Origin: Rotaria sp. Silwood1
Lineage: Eukaryota; Rotifera; Eurotatoria; Philodinida; Philodinidae
Length of the DNA stretch: 64,000 bases
Assembly (NCBI GenBank): GCA_905250075.1
Contig: CAJNOP010000322.1
Coordinates: 67,457-131,456 of the forward strand
Direction: 5' to 3'
In this document: piece by piece, positions 11,662-22,230 of the stretch
How the letters are laid out: the number at the start of each line of letters is the position of its first letter
How positions within the stretch are numbered: position 1 is the first letter of the stretch
Made by a program: the position numbers and the translations under genes
Notes under the pieces: model-generated
Told to the model about the DNA's origin: nothing
Databases searched by the model: none
Seen by the model: only the letters and a program-made list of their open reading frames with translations

Positions 11662-13454
11662 ATATGTATACAAAAATTTTTATAACATAATTATGTTTCG
11701 TTTTTTGATATTTTTCAATTGTACTATTTCAAGCAGTGCTTTATTTTTCTTAACTGTAGATTCGTTTTTAGTCTATAAGCAGAGTTCAGAGTATAAGTGA
11801 TATCAGCATAGAGATGAAAGAACAATTTATTGTACAAGTGAAAAGTGATAAAAGATATTGAATTTTCTAGAAAATGTCCGCTACCTCGCATATCAGAAGA
11901 AACAATATTTCACTCAAATTCATAAAAAGGAAATTCCCATCAATGTTGAGATTCAGTCGAGCCTGTGAAAAACTGAACCATATCCACGTGATGATTATAC
12001 AACTGATTACATAAAAAATTAAACTTTTCTTTTTTGGCATCAATAGCATGAATGGATTTAATGAAAACAAACTCTTCGATCGTGTTTCATTCATTTTTGT
12101 CATCAGACATTGTATTGCTAATGGAAAGGTACTTTTGGCACTTTCTTTAATTGTTCGAAAATTACACTTTGAAAAAAACAAAGTGAATGTGTTTTTCATT
12201 TTCTTTTCTACCACTTTTAAAATGGTATTGCAATCATTAAAAGACAAACAAAAAAAACCGTTAATAATATTTTGTTGTTGTCCATATTATTTTTGGTGTC
12301 AATAGAAGAAAAAATTGAAAATTTCGTTTTTTTTTTGTATTCTTGATTCTTCTTTGCTTGACGAGAAAAAAAGTCGATATTCGCTCGATGTACTTGCCAT
12401 TCAATGAAAGAATCGACTTCCAAGTAGAGTTTCTGTGGACTTAAAAAGTTGTTCATTGCAATCATGCACAGAAAAAAAACGTCTTTAGCTAAAACATACA
12501 TCAAAGTTTGTATAAATTAAGTTTTTTTGCATCAGCAACCTTCAGTTTCATCGAAGAGATAACTAAGTTTTTCAAACACTTTGATGGGTGAAAATCTGAA
12601 ATAAGTACATGACAGAAATATGTGGCCTTCCTTTGGCTTGATTTATTCAGTTAAACTGAATAACACTTCATTGACATTGTAACACTATAATTGAAAAAAC
12701 ATCACCGAAAAAAAATCTACTTACTCATTTATCACAGTTCGTTCAATTCGCTTGATATCAGCTACTTCTACAAGTGAAAAAGAGCTTTTTTTCCGAATGT
12801 AACTGGTTTTACAAGAATAATAAATTCCTTCTCACCTAGAATAGTTAGATAAGATCTTCTTTCTATTTCTTTTAAAGTAATTATTGTTTAAGAAGATATT
12901 CATGTTATTGGACAGCAAAATGAAATGAATAGAATCTCAAAAGAATCATTCATTGATTGAAAACCAAGATGATTCTGTAAGTACTTCGTTGATGTTTTTT
13001 TCGAGAAAAAGCAAAAGTGTGATTAGATCATTTTTTTTCAAAGTACATCTATTCTATTCCATCAAATTTAATGTTAGAGAACGACTCCAGGACAAAAAAA
13101 TCAAACAAATGTTGTCATAGTGCTGTACTAATAAAGAAAAATATAAAAAGACCCCAAAGTTGCATTTCATACCATACAAACGAATCGAACAAACATCGAA
13201 TAAAGGTGGTTGAAAGGTGAGTTCAAGTTTTTTTGTTGAAACTTTTCTGTTACATTAAGCAATTAGTTTATTTTTTTTGATGACTATGCAAAGTGTTAAA
13301 TGCTTGTAGTTTTATAACAATATCATCGATAAAGTCACTGGAGCAGTGACATCGTATTGGAATACTCAATAGCCATCGTCGTTACTTACAGCTTGAAGGA
13401 CATCCGACACCTTGTTGTACACGTGCAGGATGTAGCAAAAGTATAGACATCCCA
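11662..13454. other. Gene-poor stretch
   Basis: No recognised gene. On the minus strand 12282-12217 reads MDNNKILLTVFFVCLLMIAI, which could be a signal-peptide exon, but I could not connect it to a following exon. The remaining ORFs here look like chance. Confidence 0.35.
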
Positions 13455-14650
13455 TGACCCTCGCAGATATATGCTGATAAAAATGCTTATTTTATTTTCA
13501 TGACGACTCACATTGATCTGCTTATGGCATGTATAAACGAGAATATCAAAGTATTACTCGATGCCGTAGTATTGCAAGAAAAAGTTTGAGAAAAGTGAAA
13601 AGTCACTCTAATATAATTATAGAGTATTTTACAAGAAACGCATTTTATCAACTTTTACAAAATATTGAGCATTCGATTTTGATGTTTTTATGCGATAATA
13701 ATTAATTTGTAGACTTTCCACTTTATATCATATGTAATCGTTGCTGTTTAAGTGCAAAGATTAATAATAAGAAATAAATTGTTGTTTTTTTGTCTCAAGA
13801 ATTCTTAGAATATTACCTTATAAATTCCTAAAAATTGTCGATTATTAGTGACATTGTCCCTTCTAAACTACACCAAAGGGTATGTTTAGACATTGCAGAT
13901 CAAAATAGCTTGCAATAGCTTAATGAAAACAAACCTGCAACAAAAGACCTAGCAAATATCCAATAATGAGTCTATGAGCTGATGGTATTCAGTTCTCTAT
14001 AAGATTACAGTACCAGTGACGCCATGAATGTCTGAAAACTTTCCTTTGAATTCATTACGGCCATTTTGGTTAAGTAATTGCAAGCTGTTTCATCTGCTAT
14101 TTATAACGGTATTTCCTGGTGTACTAGTAAAACAATTCACTGATTTTATCGAGTTAATTCATTCTCAAAGTCTATTCAAATAACATCATTTCAAAAAATC
14201 TCATGTACTTCTTACAGCTTGAACCCATCTAAACTATCAATAAACTACTTGCTGATCGAACTACACCTAAAGTAGGTATATTCCCATAGAGAGCCTCTTA
14301 TCACTAAGCTGTAAACTTAAACAAGATCGATCACATTTGAAATAGACTAGAAAATATAAAATTCAATTACTATCACATAATAACATCAAAACTGAAAGCT
14401 CAGTATGTCATAAAAATTGGTTAAACGCGTTTGTTATAAAAAAATTCTATAATTATGCTAAAGTGACTTTTCACTTTTCTCAAACTTTTTCTTGCAATAT
14501 CAAGAGTCAACTAGAGAGAGATGGCGAGATCGAGTAGTGCTGAGATACTCACAAGTACATATGCCATAAGTAGATTAATACGATTCATTACGAAAATACA
14601 ATAAGAATTTTTGTGAGCATATGTCTGCGAAGGCGAAGATATCTATAATT
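13455..14650. mobile_element. Decayed element with about 190-bp inverted arms
   Basis: Sequence 13455-13650 returns inverted at about 14430-14650. The best-kept part is TTGCAAGAAAAAGTTTGAGA with GTGAAAAGTCACT, present at 13573 and, inverted, at 14496; outward, CTTATGGCAT and ATATGCT segments also match. The 780-bp middle has no ORF. Ends are approximate and no target duplication was found. Confidence 0.6.
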
Positions 14651-15792
14651 TTAAGATCGTGCTTAAGCTATCAACAATGGCCTGTTCTTTCAGTATTTTT
14701 CTTTTTTTTCTTCAGCAATAATGTCCTTAAACGGGTGTACCGGCAATTTTCAATTAGTGCCGGTTCAATTAGAACTAACATTATACCGCGTAGTTCGGAC
14801 TGCATCGGTATACTACTGGTAAGACGATAGTGTAAGCCATGGGAAATGTTGAACAAATGCCGAAAATATTTTAAATGAATAGGTAGAGGAATTTGCATTC
14901 GATTCGAGCTTCTGTCTATTTCTAAAGAAACTTCTACATCTTAAAATTAGCCGTATGCTTCTAAGGGTTATTGCATGTAAGTTTCTCACTTGAATCCTAT
15001 CAGGACTGAGCTGACAAGGTTTTTCGAATTAAAAAGTTTGCTGTTTTGATTTGTACAGGATAACCAGTAGTATAGGAGATCAGCCAAACTCTTCAGAAGA
15101 TAAAATCGAACACGAAGATGACGGTATATCATCATGCAATTCAGATATACAATCTTTGGCAAGGAAAAAATCTAGAAAAAGTAGGGATCAAAAACAGAAG
15201 CGGACTTTTGTCGATGCGTATGATTTCAGCTGCAAGTGAAGACAAAGCACATTCACATGTGCATACAGAGTTGTAATCAGTAACGGTAAACGGTCAGTCT
15301 AGTAGAGCATTCTTTACCAGTCGATATAGGTTTTTTCGGGGTTGCATTTATTTTTAGAATAATTGATCAAAGAAGTGTTTTTGTCTCAAACTAAACCATT
15401 TTCACTCATGTTAGTGACTATTTCTGTGCAGTGAAAATGTATCCAAATACATTTATCTATTTTACCAAGCTCCTTTAATGTCAAATTTTAGTATCGAAAT
15501 AAAATAGAACCACTGTTCATCTTTGTAGTTTATTATATAGTTATTTTCATTTCCTATTATTTATACCATATCTTTCGCAGAAACATAAGAGGTAACAAAG
15601 AAAATCTACTGTGAGAAGCTGAGTGCACCTACAGTTGATTCATAATTTCTATGTCTGATGAACGTCTCATTAGTTTACAAAGCTAATAAGAGAAATGGAT
15701 AGCCCTATGAAATTATATCTCCATTGATAGATGCCAAAAGAGAAAACTTATGAAAACATGTAGTTAAATATGATGCTATTAGTTTTACTAAT
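14651..15792. other. Intergenic; one weak exon-like stretch
   Basis: 15061-15237 follows a possible acceptor (TTTGTACAG) and reads an acidic then Lys/Arg-rich peptide (EDKIEHEDDG; RKKSRKSRDQKQKRT). No partner exon found, so it is not called as a gene. Confidence 0.3.
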
Positions 15793-15799
15793 ATGGGAA

Positions 15800-16205
15800 A
15801 GCTAATGGGGAAAAAGCGAACACTCCATATTTCACGTGCACTTCATTGTATTTCAGTGTACTTCAAGGATATATCAAAGCTATTTTTACAACTTCCTAGC
15901 CATATCAGGTCTAATTTCACCATGCGTTATGAGCATACTACTTTTAGTTCATTTTATATATGTATACCTGACAGTACAACTCAAATACTTCATCGAAATT
16001 CATTGATGCTCAAATTTCGATGTAAAATAAAGTATTTGAGATTTATTATCAGACACATTAATATGAAATGAATTCAAACTAATAAATTCATGGCACATAA
16101 TGAAACTAGTCTGGGCATGGTAAGAAGTTCTAAGAAAGATGGTTTTGGCATATTTTTGGAATACACTGAAATTCAGAATTTTCGCTTTTTCCTCCTTGAT
16201 CAAAC
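15800..16205. repeat. Imperfect 400-bp palindrome
   Basis: GGGGAAAAAGCGAA near 15818 returns inverted near 16185, and TATTTCAGTGTACTTC near 15849 returns as the inverse of GGAATACACTGAAAT near 16158. The arms meet at about 16010. Because the two strands are near mirror images they give look-alike ORFs on both strands (15793-16071 plus, 16203-16000 minus), which share many residues; neither is likely a gene. Confidence 0.65.
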
Positions 16206-16420
16206 CTGATCATGTATATGATAGGTCATGCCGAGAAATCTCCTGAATCGTTACAGACATATCAACATCTCTTTTACAGTCTGTCATTAGGTTGAAAGTA
16301 AATCGATATGCTTGTCATGGTCTTTGAGGCAAGCTACGAGACATAGAGTTCATTTTCTTGTTTTAGATTTGAATCGTATAGGATGAGAAACGTTAGAAAT
16401 GACTCGTGCTAGTCTACTGA

Positions 16421-16672
16421 TCAGTCTGCTCCGCTCGACCAGTTTAGATCACTACTGGTGAAAATATTTATTGAAGTGACAACTTCAACAAATACTGTAA
16501 CTTTGGCACGAAATGCATATATATGTATTGTTAAAATCTCTTCTTCATTGATGATTGCTGTGTAAAAGCGTTGCACGTCATACAAAACAAAATTTAATGA
16601 ATGCTTTGTATGCAGATGTTTACCAACCGTCATAAAGGGCAATTTGAATCGTTGAAATTGAAGGCTACTCAT
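16421..16672 (-). CDS. Unrecognised 83-residue ORF
   Basis: Open from ATG (MSSLQFQRFKLPFMTVGKHL) to TGA, with mixed residue use and a beta-strand-like middle. No signal peptide or motif recognised and no conserved neighbour. It may be chance. Confidence 0.2.
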   Translation of the reverse strand: MSSLQFQRFKLPFMTVGKHLHTKHSLNFVLYDVQRFYTAIINEEEILTIHIYAFRAKVTVFVEVVTSINIFTSSDLNWSSGAD

Positions 16673-16878
16673 AAGTTCTTAGTTTGATTGCTGAATATAC
16701 ATCCATTCTTCATCAACTCACATCATGGCCCACCACTTTGTAAGCTTCCCCTACACATCTATAAGTGAAAATATCCATCTAAGTTAAAAGACAAGCAACT
16801 TAACCTTACTATCCAATATCTGAATAATGTCCCAATAAACAAGAAGATATTTTGTACTATTTTAGATTAGTGAAAATT

Positions 16879-17789
16879 ATGTCCAACGCTTTTACCATTG
16901 TTCTTATCGGACTATGTTCTATTCCATGCGTCGCTTTCACGACAAGTATGGCAATTTTTCAACAAACTTGTGCGCATTGTTTTTGTTGATTTTTCTATTG
17001 ATTTAGCTCAGTGTATTTCTTTGTATGGGCAGTGTGGCGGTATAGGATATCATGGTTCAACTCTATGTTGCTCACCAGGTTTTTGCCAATATGATAACTC
17101 CTCGTACTCACAATGTTTGACAGGTACGCCCACGTCAACATCGACGGCAGTATCGACAAGAATACTCATGGCAGCATCAATGGCAACATCGACTCGAACG
17201 ACTACGAAAACATCAGCGGCAACATCGANNNNNNNNNNTACGAAAACATCAACGGCAACATCGACTCGAACGACTACGAAAACATTAACGGTAACATCAA
17301 CTCGAGCGACTACAGCAACATCAACGAGAACATCGATTAAGACGATCACAGCAACGTCAACGCGAACAACTACGATGACATCAACAGCAACGTCAACTCG
17401 AACGACTACGGCAGCATCAATAGGTACATCGACTAGAACGATCACAGCAACGTCGATAGTAACTTCGCCATTAACAACAAGTAGTGTTCGAGCTTCCACT
17501 GGTATGTAACTTGTTTATTCGACGATTTTTTACTTATTTACTTGATGGGTTGCTCATAGTTGGAAGCTGCAGTAGCCAATATGGCCAATGTGGTGGAATC
17601 GGATGGATCGGTCCGACTACATGTTGCTCAGGATCAAGTTGTATTCTGAACAATGCATACTATTCACAATGTCTGCCAGTTACGAACAGTTCGGGTAATA
17701 GTACAATTGCTATAAATCCGACCACCACTCCAGTTAGCATGTCTTCATCATCCACTGTACCCATGTCACAAAAGACGGATCAGTTTTAG
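16879..17789 (+). CDS. Secreted protein with two fungal-type cellulose-binding modules (CBM1); 5' part of the CBM1-GH45 gene
   Basis: Exon 1, 16879-16945, encodes a signal peptide ([20 protein letters not shown]). Intron 16946-17006 (61 bp). Exon 2, 17007-17501, encodes the first CBM1 ([20 protein letters not shown] to SYSQCL) and a long Thr/Ser/Arg linker of repeated [10 protein letters not shown] units interrupted by 10 Ns at 17229-17238. Intron 17502-17559 (58 bp). Exon 3 encodes the second CBM1 ([17 protein letters not shown] to YYSQCL) and ends at TAG 17787-17789. CBM1 modules (about 36 residues, two disulfides, aromatic binding face) bind crystalline cellulose and are otherwise nearly confined to fungi. 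Compared with the third-CBM1 exon downstream, exon 3 holds an extra segment of about 65 bp (17765-17830) and has lost the matching donor at about 17891, so the stop may reflect damage. Confidence 0.8.
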
Positions 17790-18110
17790 AGGTTAACCGT
17801 CGGTTTTTGCCCGGTTTTCATCGCATGGGCGTCTATTAGCACTCGTAGTACTGTTGTCGGTTCAGCAAGTACCAGTGCTAAAGGGACCACTCAATAGTTG
17901 ATGAGTCTGGTAAGCTCCGATCCTAAAATGCAAGTAAAGTACAATGTAAAACAACGTTTTTTTTACGAGACCTAAAAAGTTTCTTCCTGGAGACACAAAT
18001 TCGGAAGGTTGTTCTGATTTCGTATAAAAAAGGCTCAGTATCAAACTTTTTATGGGCAGCTATAATACAGGTTTTGTACTCAGGGTTCTATAATGGTTCC
18101 AGTATCAATA
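17790..18110. pseudogene. Disrupted 3' end of the CBM1-2 exon
   Basis: 17831-17890 (ATTAGCACTCGTAGTACTGT onward) matches the end of the third-CBM1 exon (20156-20211), but the donor GTAAGT of that exon is changed here to AATAGT. This shows that the coding exon once continued past the present stop. Confidence 0.55.
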
Positions 18111-18575
18111 TCAATGTATTCATATACTTTTATTTCTTAACCTATTCTCTACTTATTATACTGAATCCGTTATTGCTATACTTAACCCATTATAAGTATG
18201 CCTCCCCACTCACTCGTATATGTAGTGCATAATTGCTGTACCTGAATAATTGTTCCTATGACTAGCCGCTTATTCCTATGTCAAATCAATCACTTTTACA
18301 TTTAAACCCTTACGCATATAGACACCCCCTTCTCCTTGTGCCACAGCTCTTTTTCCTATATCTAAATCCTAATACCTGTACTTTATCTCTAAACTCTATG
18401 CTTAATCTCCAATATCAATAGTCAACTCCTTTGGAGTATGTCTGATACCCTATCCCAGTATCTAACACGTAATTTTTATACCTGAAGCCTTATTCTTGTA
18501 CTAAATCCATGATCCCGATATTGAACCACTGATAACTATACTTGATCCCTTAAAACCTTACTTAACATTCTACAG
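18110..18575. repeat. Degenerate short tandem repeat of about 20 bp
   Basis: Some twenty loosely conserved units of the type CTTATTCCTATACTTAAACC follow one another, pyrimidine-rich on this strand, ending in ACATTCTACAG. It lies inside the presumed long intron between the second and third CBM1 exons. Confidence 0.5.
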
Positions 18576-18841
18576 TCTTGGACCAAAAAAGGCCGTCCCC
18601 TGAAAATAGTACTATTTGTCATGATATATTAGGATCATATTTTGGATGTATGTAGACTAAGATGAATCCTCATCACAAGCACCAACTTAACCTATATTCA
18701 CTGAGACATATTGAAGCCAGTCAGATACATCCAAATCAGGATAGTTCCGATCAATTTACTTGAAAACCTGGTCAGAAAGTCATCATAGAAATATGAGTTT
18801 GTTCTCAAAGCTTATCTTCAGAACTTTAGTTCTGTATGGAA

Positions 18842-19900
18842 AAATATAGAGCTATGGTATGAGTTATTTACCGCATATCATGCCAATTACTGGGATCGTG
18901 AAGGCATGAGTTGGCATTTAGGCACAAAGAACTATGTAAAGGGATCTTTGTTTTTGCTTAGAAAATTGTCTCTAACTTGTCTTAGAATGGGGAAATAACC
19001 AAAGCATTTTCCGTAACACGCTATACGACGCACGACAGCATAGGTGATTTTCGTTGACATGTAATTGAAAGAACAGTGAAATCTCTCATGAGGGTTAAAA
19101 TATGGAGCTTTCTCTCGACTAATAAATTCGGTGGAATCATGTATTTTTTAGTACAAGTCTGAACAACACTTTCCTTTGCAACCGTACTTCACATGCATAG
19201 TCTGATACTCTTATCTCGAGCTTATTTTGTGCTCAGTCGTCAATGGCTTCTTCTCGAAGGTGACTATCCGAAACGTATTCTAATTTTTGGATAATGTTGA
19301 AGCTGCTGTATTATTTAATGACCTCGTCATGGTCGCTGTTGAGCCAGGATACTAATCCAGCAGAGAACTTGCGAACATTATTGAAGGCATGCGTTTTGTT
19401 TCGAAAATCCATTGAATATGAGAGGGTTGGCCAAATTAATCAAGCGAGAATAAAAATTACTACCATATGATTGAAGTGAGGAAGTTATTCTTGACAAGAA
19501 ATTCCATTTCAGACGCTGATTGACCTCAACGATTATACGCACGTTGTGCTTTGACTATTCAATTCCAACAACAGAAATGATAAGCAAAACAGTTGCTAAG
19601 CAGTATGATGCAGTTCCCTCTCCTATCTTGGTAAAGTTTTGGATAACAGAAAAACAACTAGCATCATAATTTATGATCATCTAGCAGAAATCATTTCTGC
19701 TGCCACGCGTCTTTTAATATCTGACGAAAAGTGTTTTGATTGTTTCAATACTCCAAGGCAAGCTAGAGGTGATATTTTTAAGCAAAAAATCTAAGACCTC
19801 TTTACATAGTTCTTTGTGCCTAAATGCCAACTCATGCCCTCAAGATCTCAGTAATTGGCAAGCTATGTCATAGATGGATGCAGATATGACTGAATAGAAA
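18842..19900. mobile_element. Decayed element with about 200-bp inverted arms, inside the CBM1-GH45 gene
   Basis: GGCATGAGTTGGCATTTAGG with CACAAAGAACTATGTAAAG at 18902-18942 returns inverted at 19800-19842. Similarity continues inward to about 19050 and 19700 and outward for 40-50 bp on each side. No transposase ORF between the arms. Exact ends and target duplication not found. Confidence 0.65.
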
Positions 19901-19956
19901 ATCAATCTATGTACACCTACATCCTTATTACTAATATTGCTGTTTGATATAATTAG

Positions 19957-21152
19957 GCTGTGGTACTATATACAGTCAATGTGGTGGAATTGGATGGACA
20001 GGCCCGACTACGTGTTGTGCAGGATCAATATGTACTTTCAATAATCCCTACTATTCGCAATGTCTGCTAGTCATAATCAGTTCTAGCAGTACTACGTTGT
20101 CGATGAATTCGACCACTAATCGAGTGAACATGTCGTCGTCCTCTATTGTATCTACTAGTACTCGTAGTATTACCGTTGGTTCAACGAGTACTAATGCTAA
20201 CAGAACCACTCGTAAGTAAGTGAGCCTGAGAAGCTCATATCATATGTTTGCTTTATATATTCGGTCTTTACGAATATTCCTGTTTGATAGAACTAAGCTG
20301 TGGCACGACGTACAGTCAATGTAGTGGAATAGGATGGACAGGACCGACTACATGTTGTGCAGGATCAAGTTGTACTTTTAACAATGAGTATTACTCACAA
20401 TGTTTACCGACAGCAGGTTCGTCTTCATCGTCCATTTCTACAAGCAGTACTATTCGTTCGAGCACGATGTCGTCTGTCAATACCGGTACAACAGGCGTAA
20501 CGACTCGCTATTGGGATTGTTGCAAAGCAAGTTGTGCCTGGCCAGGCAAAGCCCAAGTTACGAATCCCGTGAAAACATGTTCTTCAGATGGTGTTACTGC
20601 CGTCGATTCTAATGCACAATCGGGTTGCGACGGTGGTAACGCTTATATGTGTAATAATCAACAGCCATGGAGTGTCAATACCACGCTAGCCTACGGTTAT
20701 GCTGCTGCTAATATAGCTGTTAGTGAAGTCACTTTTATTTAACAGACATATCTGAAAAGAGATTCTTTTAGGGCCAGTCGGAGGCTACATGGTGTTGTGC
20801 TTGCTATGCACTGCATTTCACATCAGGTTCCGTGATTGGTAAGCAACTCGTCGTTCAAGTAACAAATACTGGCGGTGATCTTGGAAACAATCATTTTGAT
20901 CTTCAAATGCCAGGTGGAGGAGTAGGTATTTTCAACGGATGTATAAGGCAGTTTCCCGGCAATTATAGTTGGGGTGCACAATATGGCGGTGTTAATCAGC
21001 GGTCAGATTGTGCCAAACTACCAGCTGTAATTCAAGTGGGTTGCTATTGGCGTTTCGATTGGTTCATGAATGCCGATAACCCAACAATGACTTTTCGTGC
21101 AGTACCGTGTCCAACTGCTCTCACTGCAAACACTCAATGCATTCGAAATTGA
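19957..21152 (+). CDS. Endoglucanase, glycoside hydrolase family 45, with two N-terminal CBM1 modules
   Basis: Hydrolyses beta-1,4-glucan in cellulose; secreted. Exons: 19957-20211/20215 (third CBM1, [19 protein letters not shown]), 20291/20298-20718 (fourth CBM1, Ser linker, start of GH45), 20772-21152 (rest of GH45, TGA). The last intron, 20719-20771, is 53 bp (GTTAGT/TTTTAG). The GH45 domain is complete: [14 protein letters not shown] with the first catalytic Asp, [39 protein letters not shown] with the second catalytic Asp (HFD), and [14 protein letters not shown]. Closest to fungal GH45 of the Humicola EGV type. It has no start codon or signal peptide of its own, so it probably uses exon 1 at 16879. 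Two splice choices at 20211-20298 both keep frame. Confidence 0.9.
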
Positions 21153-22230
21153 ACAGTAAGTTCAGCATCACTTACGAGACATATATGTGTGCTCATTTTA
21201 TCCATCGTTGTGAATTTTATTCCGAGATAATTTCAAATAAAACAAGCACTACTTGAATATCTATCTTTATGAAGGATCAAGTCGAGTAGAATACACTCAA
21301 TTTGTAGTGCTATTCGCTCATCTTGACCGCATTTACTAATTTCTAAGTGATATGACATCGCAAGTTCGTTGAACAAGGACGTGGGTCTGCGTGAACGCTT
21401 ATGCAAATACAAAAGAGATGAACACCAACACCCACGGACACACTTTTTCGTGTTTCAGAACACCGTCGGTATTGTTCATTACAATTTGATTGTATACATT
21501 TTTCAGGCGAAACACGAAACGATAATATAACTATTCAAATAAACTTCTTGGGTTTTTGACGAAAAAGTAGCAATACCGTAAGCAAATATGAAGAGGTTTC
21601 GTTCCAAAACTATGGGATGAAGTGAAAGTGGAAATAGGTTGTAGTGAAAGAGAAGACCAATGCCCACACCCTTTTCTCAGATTTCCATTTAAAAAGACCC
21701 GAATATGACATAGTAGTCTATGCATTATCAGTCGCCTGAGATCTTTTTCTCAAGATGAATCATAAGATCACGATTTTGCTCTCTCTACTAAAAGACTTGA
21801 AAAGCTCTAATTCTTCAGAAACACATCGGTACATCTTTCTCTCTTTTATTGTTTTGGCATCATACGTCTTGTTACGTGACCTTTTTTTGTCTGAAGGATC
21901 TCAGTTTTATTTTGCTTCTTCCAATCGGTTTACCAGATAGACATAATTTGCCCAAGATAAGACTTAAAATCAAGAATTTACCGATTTCAATCGATAGACA
22001 GACAGAAGTATTCTTTCAATTAATCACGCGAAAAGTTCGTTTTATTTTTATTTTCTGATTGCTTTCACATTATTAAGTAAGACGGTGTAGTACAATGCAG
22101 TCTAGGTATATAATCATGTTTATTAATGCAGAATACAAAGAATAAATTTAGTATGATAAGTTTAAAAGTCTTAGTTGAGCATTGTCAATAACTCAATGTG
22201 TTATATCAGTAGCTTCTATTATCTACTGAT
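21153..22230. other. 3' flank shared with the second GTPase copy
   Basis: No gene. 21810-22090 is a diverged copy of 31010-31290 (CATCTTTCTCTCTTTTATTG, CTTGTTA, TTGCTTCTTCCAAT, AATCACGCGAAAA), so the duplication that made the two GTPase genes includes about 420 bp of 3' flank. Confidence 0.6.

Noticed and set aside
11441..11673. Cys/Pro/Ala-rich ORFs on both strands
   Set aside because: Produced by CCCTG arrays at the end of the hAT-like element.
15793..16203. Look-alike ORFs on both strands
   Set aside because: The similarity of the two proteins is a consequence of the palindrome, not of gene duplication.
17050..17499. Val/Asp-rich minus-strand ORF and Asn-rich plus-frame ORF over the CBM1 linker
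   Set aside because: Shadows of the Thr/Ser linker codons; the CBM1 frame with splice sites explains the sequence.
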